Shown: piece by piece, positions 1 through 11,152 of the stretch | Layout of the letters: each line of letters opens with the position of its first letter | How positions within the stretch are numbered: position 1 is the stretch's first letter | NCBI RefSeq assembly: GCF_000423205.1 | Contig: NZ_AUHN01000004.1 | Span: forward strand, 434,001-498,000 | Direction: 5' to 3' | DNA length: 64,000 bases | Source: Jonesia quinghaiensis DSM 15701 | GTDB lineage: Bacteria; Actinomycetota; Actinomycetes; Actinomycetales; Cellulomonadaceae | Position numbers and translations under genes: made by a program | The notes under the pieces: model-generated | Database searches by the model: none | Told to the model about the DNA's origin: nothing | The model's input: the letters and a program-made list of their open reading frames with translations, nothing else

Positions 1-80
1 GATGGGTCAGAACTGCATGCTGTCAACGCAACAGCAGCTCCGATGGCAAGGGCGGTGAGCGAAAGAACGCGCTGGGACAT
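1..80 (-). CDS. Lipoprotein N-terminus (partial, cut by window edge)
   Basis: Reading leftwards from an ATG at 80 gives a textbook lipoprotein signal: MSQRVLSLTALAIGAAVALTAC followed by SSDP, with lipobox LTAC and the lipidated Cys at residue 22. A good Shine-Dalgarno (GCAGGAG) lies about six bases upstream. The body of the gene is outside the window, so its function cannot be read. In actinobacteria DUF6153-like proteins, such as the one just upstream on the same strand, often sit next to a DUF305-type lipoprotein. That identity is only an inference from context. Confidence 0.7.
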   Translation of the reverse strand, partial: MSQRVLSLTALAIGAAVALTACSSDP

Positions 81-175
81 AGTTTTCTCCTGCAAAGTCG
101 TGTGAGTGCGCGCAACATCGTGATGCGGCGCAAGGTTCAATCGAAGCCGGGCGTGAAAACCGCCCGCTGCAGGTT

Positions 176-718
176 TTATGTGCGACTAATACACAGAAGA
201 AGGCGTGAAGGTGCCTGGGGAATCGGGAGTAACAGCCAACGTGGGATGGGCTGGCGTTGCGGGAGGCGCATCGTGCCGCGTGCGAGAAGGCGTGGTGCAC
301 CAAGAAGTGCGGTGAACATCAACAGTGCCAAAACACACAGCAGGGTTGTTGCCATAGAGCTTGGGTCACCGCAGGTGGCGCAAGCCGCCACAGGATCGCC
401 GATGCTTGCCGCGCCGTGCCCGCCGTGATGTGCCGTTGGGCTCGAGGAAGCCCCAACCATGACGGCACTGTCAGTTGCTGGCGCAGAAGTCACAGCCGTT
501 GACGGGCTATGGTGCCCAACAACGTGCATCCACACCAAACCAGCGAGCAGCACACCCACCATGAGCATGACAGTGAGAGGTCCAGCGGGTGCAGTGTGCA
601 GCCCCTGAACTCTTCTCGTGATCTGTCGAATACTCACGAGCACAACACTACCGACCGTTCGTCCACCCGGGTAGGACCACAGGCCCCGTCTTTTCTTGAT
701 GTTCGCCGCAGCCTGCAC
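176..718 (-). CDS. DUF6153-like small membrane protein
   Basis: A 180-residue reading frame with two hydrophobic segments: roughly residues 48-66 (LTVMLMVGVLLAGLVWMHVVG) and 120-142 (ATTLLCVLALLMFTALLGAP). The loop between them is rich in His and Gly (HHGGHG) and has a CATC motif. This architecture (helix, His-rich loop with paired Cys, helix, basic tail) resembles the actinobacterial DUF6153 family, whose function is unknown; metal handling is a guess from the His/Cys content. The start is uncertain: internal GTG codons near 643 and 637 would shorten the basic leader. It lies 95 bases upstream of the lipoprotein on the same strand, so the two may be co-transcribed. Confidence 0.6.
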   Translation of the reverse strand: MQAAANIKKRRGLWSYPGGRTVGSVVLVSIRQITRRVQGLHTAPAGPLTVMLMVGVLLAGLVWMHVVGHHSPSTAVTSAPATDSAVMVGASSSPTAHHGGHGAASIGDPVAACATCGDPSSMATTLLCVLALLMFTALLGAPRLLARGTMRLPQRQPIPRWLLLPIPQAPSRLLLCISRT

Positions 719-791
719 ACAAGATGAGTCTCGTTTCCAGCGAGGAGCACGGGTGGCTCATTGAACGATGGGGTGACATTATTCAGCGTCG

Positions 792-820
792 TTGACGGCC
801 CACAAAGCCAGGCATAGCGT
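792..820 (+). promoter_or_regulatory. Predicted promoter of the TetR-ABC exporter operon
   Basis: A TTGACG box at 792-797 and a TAGCGT box at 815-820 are separated by exactly 17 bases, a good match to an actinobacterial housekeeping promoter. The expected transcription start, near 827, falls just before the perfect inverted repeat at 834-851. This favours repression of this promoter by the TetR protein encoded downstream. Confidence 0.5.
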
Positions 821-833
821 GAAGAACAGCGAG

Positions 834-851
834 ACTGAACACTTGTTCAGT
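834..851. promoter_or_regulatory. Candidate TetR operator
   Basis: Perfect inverted repeat ACTGAACA-CT-TGTTCAGT (8-bp arms, 2-bp spacer), just downstream of the predicted transcription start and 30 bases before the TetR start codon. Size, symmetry and position fit an autoregulatory operator for the first gene of the operon. Confidence 0.65.
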
Positions 852-881
852 CACTTGTTTGCTCACCGTGAGGTGGGCGTC

Positions 882-1604
882 ATGAAGGAACACCGCATGG
901 GCTATCACTACCGCGGGACACAACACTCCACCCCTGAGCACACGAACGCCGAGCGCATCCGTGACGCAGCCATTGACCTTTTTGGTAGGCACGGTTTCAC
1001 AGCTGTCACGATCAAAAACATCGCTGAGCAGGCAGGGGTATCACCACCTCTTGTGATGCATCATTTTGGTTCTAAAGCAGGCTTACGCACTGCCTGCGAT
1101 AGGTATGTCGCTCAGCGCATACACGCATCGAAAATCGCGGCCATGTCTACCGGGGCGGGAATCGGCCCAGAACACCTTCTGACACAGATGCATGAAGGGG
1201 CACCCATTCTTCGCTACCTCTTCCACGCTTTAGTCGCTGGTGGGGAAGGGATAGACGCACTCGTTGACCAACTCGTTGACGACGCATTGGAATACACCAC
1301 CCAAGCAGAAAAAGCAGGGGTCGTCACTCCCAGCGTGAACGCCCACCACCGCGCCGCAGTGATCCTCCTGTGGAGCTTTGGCGGCATGATGCTTCACCGA
1401 CATATGAAACGGCTGATCGGCACCAGTCTGGTTGATGACCCGCCAGAAAAGTGGGGACCATACATTGACACTGTTCTTGAGATTTATACCAACGGTGTTC
1501 TCACTCCAGGAGTTTTTGACCACCTCTCATCGAACGGTTCAGCTGGTTCGTCAACACCACCAAGCCCTTCGAACTCCACCAACCATGCAGGAAAGGCACA
1601 GTGA
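882..1604 (+). CDS. TetR/AcrR family transcriptional regulator
   Basis: 240 residues from ATG 882, chosen because AGGTGG lies just upstream and because the longer frame from 792 would run through the promoter and operator. The N-terminal helix-turn-helix is clear: AERIRDAAIDLFGRHGFTAVTIKNIAEQAGVSP, then the recognition-helix region PPLVMHHFGSK. The rest is the variable ligand-binding and dimerisation part. The stop codon overlaps the ATG of the ABC ATPase (TGATG), so the three genes 882-4221 form one operon. The likely role is repression of the exporter until a toxic or signalling compound binds. The ligand cannot be inferred. Confidence 0.9.
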   Translation: MKEHRMGYHYRGTQHSTPEHTNAERIRDAAIDLFGRHGFTAVTIKNIAEQAGVSPPLVMHHFGSKAGLRTACDRYVAQRIHASKIAAMSTGAGIGPEHLLTQMHEGAPILRYLFHALVAGGEGIDALVDQLVDDALEYTTQAEKAGVVTPSVNAHHRAAVILLWSFGGMMLHRHMKRLIGTSLVDDPPEKWGPYIDTVLEIYTNGVLTPGVFDHLSSNGSAGSSTPPSPSNSTNHAGKAQ

Positions 1605-2572
1605 TGAGCGGAACAACCCCCGTCATCTTTACCCATGATCTGATGAAAAGCTTTGGCCGCGTCCAAGCACTCGACGGTCTGAACTTCAACGTTGAGGCCG
1701 GAGAAATTCATGGTTTTCTTGGCCCAAACGGGGCCGGTAAATCAACCACCATTCGGATTCTCCTCGGGCTACTCCGTAGCGATGGCGGGACGGTAAAAGT
1801 CTGTGGTCAAGATCCGTGGCGCGACGCTGTCAGCCTCCATAAACGCCTCGCCTATGTTCCGGGGGACGTGGAATTATGGCCAAATCTTACTGGCGGCGAA
1901 ACGATTGACATGATGTTGCAGTTACGTGGCCAATACAACCAGCGCCGCCGTGACACACTCATTGAGAGATTCGACCTCGACCCACGGAAAAAGAACCGCA
2001 CCTACTCCAAAGGGAACCGGCAAAAGGTTGCACTCGTTGCAGCGTTAGCGTCACATGTTGACCTTCTCCTCCTGGATGAGCCCACTGCAGGGCTTGACCC
2101 ACTCATGGAAGTCGTCTTTCAAGAGGTCATCCGTGAGGAGCAACGTGAAGGCCGCTCGGTCCTGCTGTCGAGCCATATTTTGGCTCAAGTTGAAGCGCTT
2201 TCTGACCAGATTTCCATCATTAGGCACGGCAAAATTGTTGAGTCCGGGACCTTATCTGACCTTCGCCACATGACGCGCACGACGGTTGTGGTCGAAACCG
2301 ACCATCCTGCGGATTCTTTGGCGACACTGCCTGGTGTTCATAACCTGCGTGTTGAGGTGTCAAAAACCACTTTCGATGTTGACGGTGACACCGTCCCTCA
2401 CCTCATGCCAAAGCTCACCTCGCTTGGTGTGCGGTCACTTGTTGCACATCCACCAACGTTAGAACAGCTCTTGATGCGCCACTATGGCACCGCCACAGAC
2501 GGCATCACTGCTGCTGGGGCGGGAACCTCACCTTCAGGAAATGCGCCCGAACAACGCCAGGACACACCATGA
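1604..2572 (+). CDS. ABC transporter ATP-binding protein (drug/polyketide exporter type)
   Basis: 322 residues. All ABC ATPase motifs are present: Walker A GPNGAGKST, Q-loop around YVPGD, a signature-like YSKGNRQKV (degenerate LSGGQ), Walker B LLLLDEPTAGLD and the switch His in SSHIL. The C-terminal third carries the extra domain usual in ABC-2 exporters. The ATG at 1604 is preferred over the GTG at 1601 because it overlaps the TetR stop and has GGAAAGG upstream. It partners the permease that starts four bases before its own stop. Confidence 0.92.
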   Translation: MSGTTPVIFTHDLMKSFGRVQALDGLNFNVEAGEIHGFLGPNGAGKSTTIRILLGLLRSDGGTVKVCGQDPWRDAVSLHKRLAYVPGDVELWPNLTGGETIDMMLQLRGQYNQRRRDTLIERFDLDPRKKNRTYSKGNRQKVALVAALASHVDLLLLDEPTAGLDPLMEVVFQEVIREEQREGRSVLLSSHILAQVEALSDQISIIRHGKIVESGTLSDLRHMTRTTVVVETDHPADSLATLPGVHNLRVEVSKTTFDVDGDTVPHLMPKLTSLGVRSLVAHPPTLEQLLMRHYGTATDGITAAGAGTSPSGNAPEQRQDTP

Positions 2573-4221
2573 GCAGCACATTGACCACACAACGAACAAC
2601 CGAGCACTCACCTGCTCAAGCAACTCTGACTGGTACGGGGCGTCTTCTGCGCACCATGATCCGTCGCGATCGGGTGCGCACTACCGCGTGGGTGGTTGGG
2701 TTGGGGCTCTTAGGGTTTTACTTCGCACATGCCATTCAGGTGATTGCTGAGGACACCAGCGAGTTAGTGTCACTCACCGTCATGTTCGCTGACCCGGTGG
2801 GGCGCATGATGGTTGGTCCCGGCTATGGCATGGACGCTCCTACGCATGAGCGTTTCTTTGCAGCTGGATATGTTCTGTTCTTGTATCTGCTGTGCGCGTT
2901 GATGAGTATTTTCACGGTAGTTCGCCACACTCGCGCTGACGAACAGGCAGGGCGCTCTGACTTAGTCAGAGCAACCGTTGTTGGGCGTCATGCACCGTTG
3001 ACAGCAGCTCTCATACTTACTGTCCTTGCGAACCTCGCTGTTGGTGTTTTGGTTTTTGGTGGTGCAGTGTCTGCAGGCTACGCATTCACTGGTTCGATGC
3101 TCGTCGCAGCTGGGGGAGTCGCTACTGGTGTGTTCTTTGGTGGGCTTGGCGCAGTGACTGCCCAGTTGGCGTCGTCATCACGCAGCGCTTCTGGTTTTGC
3201 TGGGGCCGTGCTGGGGTTGGCTTACGTGGTGCGGATGGCTGGTGACATGGCCGCACCTGGGGGGTCGTCGCTGTCGTGGTTTTCTCCTCTTGCTTGGGCT
3301 CAGCAAACCGCGCCGTATGTTGTGGACCGCGCGTGGCCGCTCCTTCCGCTAGTTGGTGGTGGTGTGCTTCTCGCCGCTTGTGGGTTTGTTTTGTCTACCC
3401 GACGTGATGTGGGGTCTGGAATTTTGCCGACGCGTCTTGGGCGAAGCAGCGCCCACAGTTTTTTGGGCACGCCGTGGGGGATGGCTTATCGAACACTGCG
3501 TGGTGGTCTTCGCGGGTGGGGCATTGCCCTGGTTCTGACCGCTGCAATGTATGGTTCCTTCACCCAAACAATGGTTGATGCTGGTGACGATTTGCCTGCT
3601 GAGTTTTCGCAGATTTTCGCAGGCCAGGACATGATTGCTGGCTATGTCGCATACATGTCGTTGTTTTTGGCGGTGTTTGTTGCCGCAGCTGGTGTGAACG
3701 CCATGGGGCACCTGCGTGGTGAGGAGTTATCTGGCCGTGCAGAGTTGGGCGTATCAACGTCTATGGGGCGGGGCATGTGGTTGGTTGCGCACTTGTGTGT
3801 CATTGTTGCCGGCGTTTTCTCGATGCTCGTGATGATTGGCCTGGTCATGGCGGCAACGGCAGTTGCAACAATGGCAACCCCTGTTGATGGCTTGTTCACG
3901 GACGCTATGGTGGCGTCAGTGCATCAGTTCCCAGCGGTTCTTGCTGTGCTGGGGGTTGTTGCTGCGTTCTTTGGTTGGCTACCTCGATTTGCGATGCCTA
4001 TTGGGTGGTTGCTTGTGGGTTGCGCTGGGGCGTTGTCGGCTTTTGGGCCGCTGCTTGAGTTACCTGATGCGGTGTTGTCTCTCAACGTTTTTGGTCATTT
4101 GGCGGGTTTCCCCGTCGAGGACATCACGGGAACGCCTGTTGTGGCACTGACGGCTGTTGGAACGTTGGGGATTGTTCTTGGGCTAGCGGGTTGGAGACAG
4201 CGCGACATACATAACGTGTAG
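2569..4221 (+). CDS. ABC exporter permease (polyketide/antibiotic efflux type)
   Basis: 550 residues, very hydrophobic, with about twelve membrane segments in two similar halves (first around residues 39-60, last around 520-540). This fits the TnrB3-like exporters (COG3559), whose permease is one double-length chain working with one ATPase. ATGAGC at 2569 overlaps the ATPase stop (ATGA), so translation is coupled. The TetR gene in front suggests inducible efflux of an antibiotic-like compound. Specificity is unknown. The 57 bases after its stop show no convincing terminator. Confidence 0.88.
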   Translation: MSSTLTTQRTTEHSPAQATLTGTGRLLRTMIRRDRVRTTAWVVGLGLLGFYFAHAIQVIAEDTSELVSLTVMFADPVGRMMVGPGYGMDAPTHERFFAAGYVLFLYLLCALMSIFTVVRHTRADEQAGRSDLVRATVVGRHAPLTAALILTVLANLAVGVLVFGGAVSAGYAFTGSMLVAAGGVATGVFFGGLGAVTAQLASSSRSASGFAGAVLGLAYVVRMAGDMAAPGGSSLSWFSPLAWAQQTAPYVVDRAWPLLPLVGGGVLLAACGFVLSTRRDVGSGILPTRLGRSSAHSFLGTPWGMAYRTLRGGLRGWGIALVLTAAMYGSFTQTMVDAGDDLPAEFSQIFAGQDMIAGYVAYMSLFLAVFVAAAGVNAMGHLRGEELSGRAELGVSTSMGRGMWLVAHLCVIVAGVFSMLVMIGLVMAATAVATMATPVDGLFTDAMVASVHQFPAVLAVLGVVAAFFGWLPRFAMPIGWLLVGCAGALSAFGPLLELPDAVLSLNVFGHLAGFPVEDITGTPVVALTAVGTLGIVLGLAGWRQRDIHNV

Positions 4222-4278
4222 TGCTACACAGCTGTAAGACAACACCGCGAGGATGGCACAACACACCATCACAAGGCA

Positions 4279-4614
4279 CTAAGCGCCAATCATGTTTTTC
4301 CCGTACTTTGGTGGGTCGTTAAAGAAAATTACAGGTATGGTGCCACGCTCTTGCTGAATTTTCTTTAACGATTTATTCCAGATATACCGAAAAATAATGG
4401 CGGTCAGTATCAAATTGGCCAATGCAAACCAGTGGTTAAATGTAAAAGGTGCTACAAGGTAAGTTAAGCCAATCGCCAATGCAACCCATCCAACGACTTG
4501 ATGTGTTGTAGGAAACCGCTTTGAAACTGTTGGAACTGCAAGGTACAAGATCGCGTTTGCTATGAAGGGGCTGGTCACGAGAGCAGACCATTCAAATACT
4601 TGCGCAACTGTCAT
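4279..4614 (-). CDS. Hypothetical small membrane protein
   Basis: 111 residues, not recognised. Three hydrophobic stretches (about residues 10-27, 40-57 and 61-77) are followed by a basic tail (IWNKSLKKIQQERG). The coding sequence is clearly more AT-rich than its neighbours, with AAA/AAT-rich codons, which suggests a recent arrival. The ATG at 4614 overlaps the stop of a small upstream frame (ATGA), which could couple translation. The Shine-Dalgarno is weak. It is convergent with the ABC permease. Confidence 0.5.
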   Translation of the reverse strand: MTVAQVFEWSALVTSPFIANAILYLAVPTVSKRFPTTHQVVGWVALAIGLTYLVAPFTFNHWFALANLILTAIIFRYIWNKSLKKIQQERGTIPVIFFNDPPKYGKNMIGA

Positions 4615-4793
4615 GTCTTCACTGCTCGCTTCTGTCCGGTTACGGCGATAGTGCAGTCGTTCAGTCCGAGAAATTCGCCAACGACTCCGCGCAGCTCAGC
4701 GGCGCATCGAGGACCATGTCTGTCTCTCACAGAGGACATCGAGCAGTTGACTAACCGGTCCTTCGTCGAGGTAAACCGGGCCACTGAAACCAT
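4611..4793 (-). CDS. Small ORF overlapping the downstream membrane protein (doubtful)
   Basis: A 60-residue frame whose stop overlaps the start of the 4279-4614 gene by four bases (ATGA), the usual sign of translational coupling. The sequence (RGVVGEFLGLNDCTIAVTG) is not recognised, has no convincing ribosome binding site and starts just after the tRNA-Ala terminator. It may be the remnant of a longer gene or a chance frame. Confidence 0.25.
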   Translation of the reverse strand: MVSVARFTSTKDRLVNCSMSSVRDRHGPRCAAELRGVVGEFLGLNDCTIAVTGQKRAVKT

Positions 4794-4828
4794 TCCATAC
4801 CAATAGCATCATGACCCATTACAAAAAA

Positions 4829-4860
4829 GAAAGCCCCCGAACTTTCGTTCGGGGGCTTTC
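4829..4860 (-). terminator. Rho-independent terminator after tRNA-Ala
   Basis: Perfect 14-bp arms (GAAAGCCCCCGAAC) around a TTTC loop. On the minus strand the stem runs into TTTTTTG. It lies 8 bases beyond the 3' end of tRNA-Ala and ends the gyrA-side transcript. Confidence 0.9.
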
Positions 4861-4867
4861 ATCACTG

Positions 4868-4940
4868 TGGAGCTAACGGGACTCGAACCCGTAACCCCCT
4901 GCTTGCAAAGCAGGTGCGCTACCAATTGCGCCATAGCCCC
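4868..4940 (-). tRNA. tRNA-Ala (UGC)
   Basis: A 73-nt cloverleaf on the minus strand begins GGGGCTATGGCGCAATTGG. The anticodon loop CTTTGCAAG carries TGC, the T-arm GGTTCGAGTCC is canonical, the acceptor stem closes with one G-U pair and the discriminator is A. CCA is not encoded. Location next to tRNA-Ile downstream of gyrA is conserved in actinobacteria. Confidence 0.97.
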
Positions 4941-4955
4941 AAACACGTGATTGAA

Positions 4956-5075
4956 CTAGTCAATCGTATCAGTTACCTCTGACCAGAGGTCGCGTTGTCC
5001 ATCTTCAGCAGTAATCTTACGCCATACAGCGTAACCTGCTGCAGCTGTCAAAGCTACGAAGAAAAACTTCTTCAT
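4956..5075 (-). CDS. DLW-39 family protein
   Basis: A 39-residue gene between the two tRNAs. It reads MKKFFFVALTAAAGYAVWRK, then ITAEDGQRDLWSEVTDTID. The hydrophobic N-terminal helix, the DLW motif at residues 29-31 and the length of exactly 39 residues match the DLW-39 family, a small actinobacterial protein found downstream of gyrA. A strong Shine-Dalgarno (TGGAGGG) precedes the ATG at 5075. It is probably a single-pass membrane micro-protein. Its function is not known. Confidence 0.9.
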   Translation of the reverse strand: MKKFFFVALTAAAGYAVWRKITAEDGQRDLWSEVTDTID

Positions 5076-5097
5076 GGTGCCCTCCAGTGGTTGGTCG

Positions 5098-5171
5098 TGG
5101 GCCTAAGAGGACTTGAACCTCTGACCTCTTCGTTATCAGCGAAGCGCTCTAACCGCCTGAGCTATAGGCCC
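5098..5171 (-). tRNA. tRNA-Ile (GAU)
   Basis: A 74-nt cloverleaf on the minus strand begins GGGCCTATAGCTCAGGCGG. The anticodon loop CTGATAA carries GAT, the T-arm is AGGTTCAAGTCCT, the acceptor stem GGGCCTA/TAGGCCC is perfect and the discriminator is A. CCA is not encoded. Confidence 0.97.
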
Positions 5172-5314
5172 CTGTCATTGCCTTTACTTACGTAACCGGC
5201 GACGACAATTAAAGTTACCGCATGTGCGGCTGATTCCAAAATCGCATCCGATTGGCGTTCGTCACAGTGACGCATTGCCTCACAAATTCGTTGGTATTCA
5301 GCCGCACACAGCGA

Positions 5315-6166
5315 TTAGTCGTCAGTTAACGTGACGTGCAGGCCACCAACAAGGCTAGCCACAATGTTGTAGAGGAACGCACCAATTGTTCCAATGGCTG
5401 TGAGCAATACAACATCCACTACTGCAATGATGGTGCTGAGTGAGACCACTCGGCTGAGTTCAACGTATTGCAGGATGTTGACCTCAGTCTCTTCGCCGAG
5501 GATGTCTTTAACCATTGTGTCAATCTCAGTGAAGACGTTCAGGCTGTTCAAAACGTTCCAGAACACAACCGACGCCACCACCAGCATGATCCCAAAGGCC
5601 AGTGACAGCAGTAGCGAGAACTTCATTGCTGACCACGGGTCAATACGATTCAGAGCCAAGCGGATACGCCGTGGGGCACCCAACTCTGGGCGAGGCTTCG
5701 CACCAGATGTTGCTGGGCTCATCACAGAGGAGAACTGGCTCTTTCCCTGCTGCGTTGCTGCTGGTTTCTGGTTTTCCCTATTTGGCGCGCTGCCCGAGGA
5801 AATCTTTCCTTGGACCGCAGTCGACTGTGCTGCGCCACCCTTCGTGGCCGGAGCAGGGCTTGGTGAGGCACTTGACACCTTAGCCGCCGAACCGCCCTTA
5901 ACTTGGGGGCTACCTGGTCGCCCAGAACCTGAGGCTCCAGAAGAAACAGGCGCGGTTTTCGCTGCAGGAGCGGATTTCTGTGCGGCTCCCGTTGAGGTGG
6001 ACCCGCTCTTACTCGCTACAGGAATGACAGGCTCCCCGACTTTCTTAGCCTGAGCTCCGGTTTTGGGTGCGAAGCTCCGTGGCTTGCCTCCGGTATCGGG
6101 CTGGGGGACAGGAGGCGATGCCTTCGATCCCTGTGACGTGTTCTTCGCGTTAGGCTGTGGACTCAT
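5315..6166 (-). CDS. DUF3566 domain membrane protein
   Basis: 283 residues. The first ~165 are a low-complexity Pro/Ala/Ser/Lys-rich cytoplasmic region. The C-terminal domain has two membrane helices (about residues 178-204 and 240-270) separated by an acidic segment ([16 protein letters not shown]), and the protein ends [10 protein letters not shown]. This is the DUF3566 protein that follows gyrA in most actinobacteria (Rv0007 in M. tuberculosis). Its ATG at 6166 overlaps the gyrA stop, so it is translated from the gyr transcript. The function is uncharacterised. The 143 bases to tRNA-Ile hold only a short CCGCA/TGCGG hairpin. Confidence 0.9.
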   Translation of the reverse strand: MSPQPNAKNTSQGSKASPPVPQPDTGGKPRSFAPKTGAQAKKVGEPVIPVASKSGSTSTGAAQKSAPAAKTAPVSSGASGSGRPGSPQVKGGSAAKVSSASPSPAPATKGGAAQSTAVQGKISSGSAPNRENQKPAATQQGKSQFSSVMSPATSGAKPRPELGAPRRIRLALNRIDPWSAMKFSLLLSLAFGIMLVVASVVFWNVLNSLNVFTEIDTMVKDILGEETEVNILQYVELSRVVSLSTIIAVVDVVLLTAIGTIGAFLYNIVASLVGGLHVTLTDD

Positions 6167-8784
6167 GCGTTGTTCTCTTCGGCTACGGCATCGGGTGATG
6201 GGTCAGAGGCGATCGCATCGAGCACTGGGCTAACGGGTGCTTCACCATCAACGTCTTCTTCCTCATCATTCAAGGAACGTTCAACGTTGCGGGCGACAGC
6301 AATGATGCGGTCATTTTTGTCTGGTTTAGCAAAGGTAACACCTTGCGTGTTACGACCGGTACGGTTAACGCCCGAGACTGCCGAACGCACAATCTTTCCC
6401 TTCTCCATGATCACAAGAACTTCATCTTCTGGATCAGTGATGAGGGCGCCGACGAGGTGGCCGCGGTCTTCAACAAGCTTGGCAACCTTTACACCCTGGC
6501 CGCCACGCCCCTGAACTCGGTATTCGCTAATTGCTGTGCGTTTAGCAAACCCGCCGTCGGTGACAACAAAGAGGTCAGCGTCGTCCTGGACAACATCAGC
6601 GGACAGCAATTCATCGCTCTCGCTGAATTTCATTCCAATAACGCCAGAGGTACCCCTACCCATCGGGCGTAGTGTCGCATCGTCAGCGGTAAAACGGATG
6701 GACTGGCCAAGGCGAGAAATGAGGATGAGGTCATCGTCAGCATTCACTGGCATGGCCTTCACGAGTTCATCAACACTGCCGTCTTCGTACTCGCGAAGTT
6801 TAATGGCAATAAGGCCAGCAGAACGGTTAGTGTCATACTCGGACAAACGTGTCTTCTTAACCAAACCACTGCGGGTTGTGAGTACAAGGTACTCGTGGTC
6901 CTCATAGTTGCGTAGCGCCAAGACCTGAGCGATTGTTTCCCCCGGTTGGAACGCAAGCAAGTTCGCCACGTGCTGCCCCTTGGATTCGCGTGAACCCTCA
7001 GGAAGCTCATAAGCTTTCGCCCGGTACACGCGGCCGAGGTTAGTGAAGAACAACAACCAGTGGTGAGTTGTGGTCACAAAGAAGTGATCAACAATGTCAT
7101 CCTCACGCAACTGGGTGCCACGGATTCCCTTTCCGCCACGCTTTTGCGCCCGGTAGTTGTCCGATCGTGTGCGCTTAACGTAACCGCCACGCGTAATGGT
7201 GACAACAACTTCTTCCTCAGCAATGAGGTCCTCCATAGAGACCTCCCCACCATAAGGAAGGACGGTGGTGCGCCGCTCATCACCGTAACGGTCAACAACA
7301 TCATGTAGCTCGTTGCCAACAATGTCTCGCTGACGCTGTGGACTAGCCAAAATATCGCGGTAATCAATGATCTGACGTTCCAGTTCATTGTGTTCGTCAA
7401 TGATCTTTTGACGTTCCAGCGCAGCCAGGCGTCGCAACTGGAGGTTGAGGATTGCTGTTGCCTGAATTTCATCAATGCCCAACAACTCAATCAGGCCGCT
7501 GCGAGCCTCATCAACAGTGGGAGAGCGACGGATCAGTGCAATAACCTCATCAAGGTTGTCCAACGCACGCAGGTATCCACGCAGAATGTGGATCTTGTCT
7601 TCTGCTTCTTTCAGCAAGAAAGCCGTACGCCGGGAAATCACATCAAGTTGGTGAGCAACCCAGTGGTAAATGAAAGCATCAATAGACAGCGTGCGGGGGA
7701 CACCATCCACCAAAGCAAGCATGTTTGCAGAGAAGTTGTCCTGCAACTGTGTGTGCTTGTACAGGTTGTTCAACACAACCTTGGCAACGGCATCACGCTT
7801 CAGGACAACCACCAAGCGCTGTCCGGTACGCCCCGAGGTTTCATCGCGGATGTCCGCAATACCTTGAACGCGACCTTCCTTGACGAGGTCAGCGATCTTT
7901 AGCGCGAGGTTGTCAGGGTTGACTTGGTAAGGCAGCTCGGTTACAACCAAGCACTGGCGGCCTTGAATTTCTTCAACATTAACCACGGCACGCATCGTGA
8001 TGGAACCACGGCCAGTGCGGTAAGCCTCTTCAATGCCAGAGCGACCCAGAATTGTTGCCCCTGTTGGGAAATCTGGACCCTTAATGCGCTGGATCAGTGC
8101 CTCACGAAGTTCTTCACGGCTGCACTCAGGGTTTTCCAAATACCACTTCACACCATCAGCAACCTCGCGGAGGTTGTGAGGCGGAATGTTTGTTGCCATA
8201 CCCACCGCGATACCCGCAGAACCATTGACTAAAAGGTTCGGGAAACGCGCCGGCAAAACAGCTGGTTCTTGGGTACGACCATCGTAGTTGTCCTGGAAAT
8301 CGACAGTGTTCTTGTCGATGTCCCGAACCATCTCCATAGCAATCTGTGCCATGCGTGTTTCGGTGTAACGAGGCGCAGCAGCCGGGTCATTACCCGGCGA
8401 CCCAAAGTTCCCCTGCCCAGCGGCAAGTGGGTAACGCATCGTCCAATCTTGAACAAGGCGAACCAGCGTGTCATAAATAGCCGTATCACCGTGTGGGTGG
8501 TACTTACCCATCACATCACCAACAACACGGGAACACTTTGAATACGCCCGGTCAGGGCGGTACCCGCCGTCATACATTGCGTAAATAACGCGGCGGTGAA
8601 CAGGCTTCAGCCCGTCACGAACCTCAGGGAGAGCACGCCCAACGATGACACTCATCGCATAGTCAAGGTACGAGCGCTGCATCTCTGTTTGCAGGTCTAC
8701 CTGCTCAATGTTTCCGTGGATAATGTTCCCGCGGCCATCGGAAGAATTATCAAAATCCGGGCCGGGAATGTTTTCGTCTGTCAC
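6163..8784 (-). CDS. gyrA: DNA gyrase subunit A
   Basis: 873 residues. GyrA cuts and rejoins DNA within the A2B2 gyrase that introduces negative supercoils. The breakage-reunion domain has [16 protein letters not shown], the quinolone region [10 protein letters not shown] (T at the E. coli Ser83 position, D retained at 87) and the catalytic Tyr in AAPRYTE. The C-terminal beta-pinwheel carries the GyrA box as QKRGGKG, which is Q-K- instead of the usual Q-R-RGGKG. The start is GTG at 8784 with GAGGT upstream. It lies 71 bases after gyrB in the same direction and overlaps DUF3566. Confidence 0.98.
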   Translation of the reverse strand: MTDENIPGPDFDNSSDGRGNIIHGNIEQVDLQTEMQRSYLDYAMSVIVGRALPEVRDGLKPVHRRVIYAMYDGGYRPDRAYSKCSRVVGDVMGKYHPHGDTAIYDTLVRLVQDWTMRYPLAAGQGNFGSPGNDPAAAPRYTETRMAQIAMEMVRDIDKNTVDFQDNYDGRTQEPAVLPARFPNLLVNGSAGIAVGMATNIPPHNLREVADGVKWYLENPECSREELREALIQRIKGPDFPTGATILGRSGIEEAYRTGRGSITMRAVVNVEEIQGRQCLVVTELPYQVNPDNLALKIADLVKEGRVQGIADIRDETSGRTGQRLVVVLKRDAVAKVVLNNLYKHTQLQDNFSANMLALVDGVPRTLSIDAFIYHWVAHQLDVISRRTAFLLKEAEDKIHILRGYLRALDNLDEVIALIRRSPTVDEARSGLIELLGIDEIQATAILNLQLRRLAALERQKIIDEHNELERQIIDYRDILASPQRQRDIVGNELHDVVDRYGDERRTTVLPYGGEVSMEDLIAEEEVVVTITRGGYVKRTRSDNYRAQKRGGKGIRGTQLREDDIVDHFFVTTTHHWLLFFTNLGRVYRAKAYELPEGSRESKGQHVANLLAFQPGETIAQVLALRNYEDHEYLVLTTRSGLVKKTRLSEYDTNRSAGLIAIKLREYEDGSVDELVKAMPVNADDDLILISRLGQSIRFTADDATLRPMGRGTSGVIGMKFSESDELLSADVVQDDADLFVVTDGGFAKRTAISEYRVQGRGGQGVKVAKLVEDRGHLVGALITDPEDEVLVIMEKGKIVRSAVSGVNRTGRNTQGVTFAKPDKNDRIIAVARNVERSLNDEEEDVDGEAPVSPVLDAIASDPSPDAVAEENNA

Positions 8785-8855
8785 GATCTACCTCAAAAAT
8801 CTTCCTGCGCTCTACGCATCAGGCGGGATGGGAAACGTCGGTGTCTGCGAAAGCC

Positions 8856-10916
<2,061 letters not shown>

Positions 10917-11111
10917 TCATCCTGCAGGACACAACAAAGCGGCTTTACGTACTGTAGGCCGCCCTGTGGTGCTCTTGCTTGTCTTCCGGCCATCTGATGA
11001 ACCGGATCGTCTAGACTATTCTACCGGAAATCGCGCGAATATCTGCGATTAAACGAGTTTTTCACAGGTGTTGTGGGGTCCCCTGTGTCTGTGTGTCTTT
11101 CATCGCGCCCA

Positions 11112-11132
11112 GCGGGCTTCTATGAAGCCCGC
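11112..11132 (-). terminator. Hairpin downstream of DUF721
   Basis: Perfect 9-bp arms (GCGGGCTTC) with a TAT loop, 20 bases past the DUF721 stop. No clear T-tract follows on the minus strand, so termination strength is uncertain. Confidence 0.5.
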
Positions 11133-11152
11133 GAGAAGCCTCAAAAATGCTA

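Noticed and set aside
792-881. Longer N-terminus for the first TetR protein
   Set aside because: These codons coincide with the -35 box, the -10 box and the perfect operator. ATG 882 has a ribosome site and gives the normal family start.
4600-4806. Plus-strand frame of 68 codons
   Set aside because: No start signal, no domain, and it overlaps two minus-strand frames.
5394-6053. Plus-strand frame of 219 codons opposite DUF3566
   Set aside because: It is the antisense of a conserved DUF3566 gene, with no ribosome site or recognisable domain.
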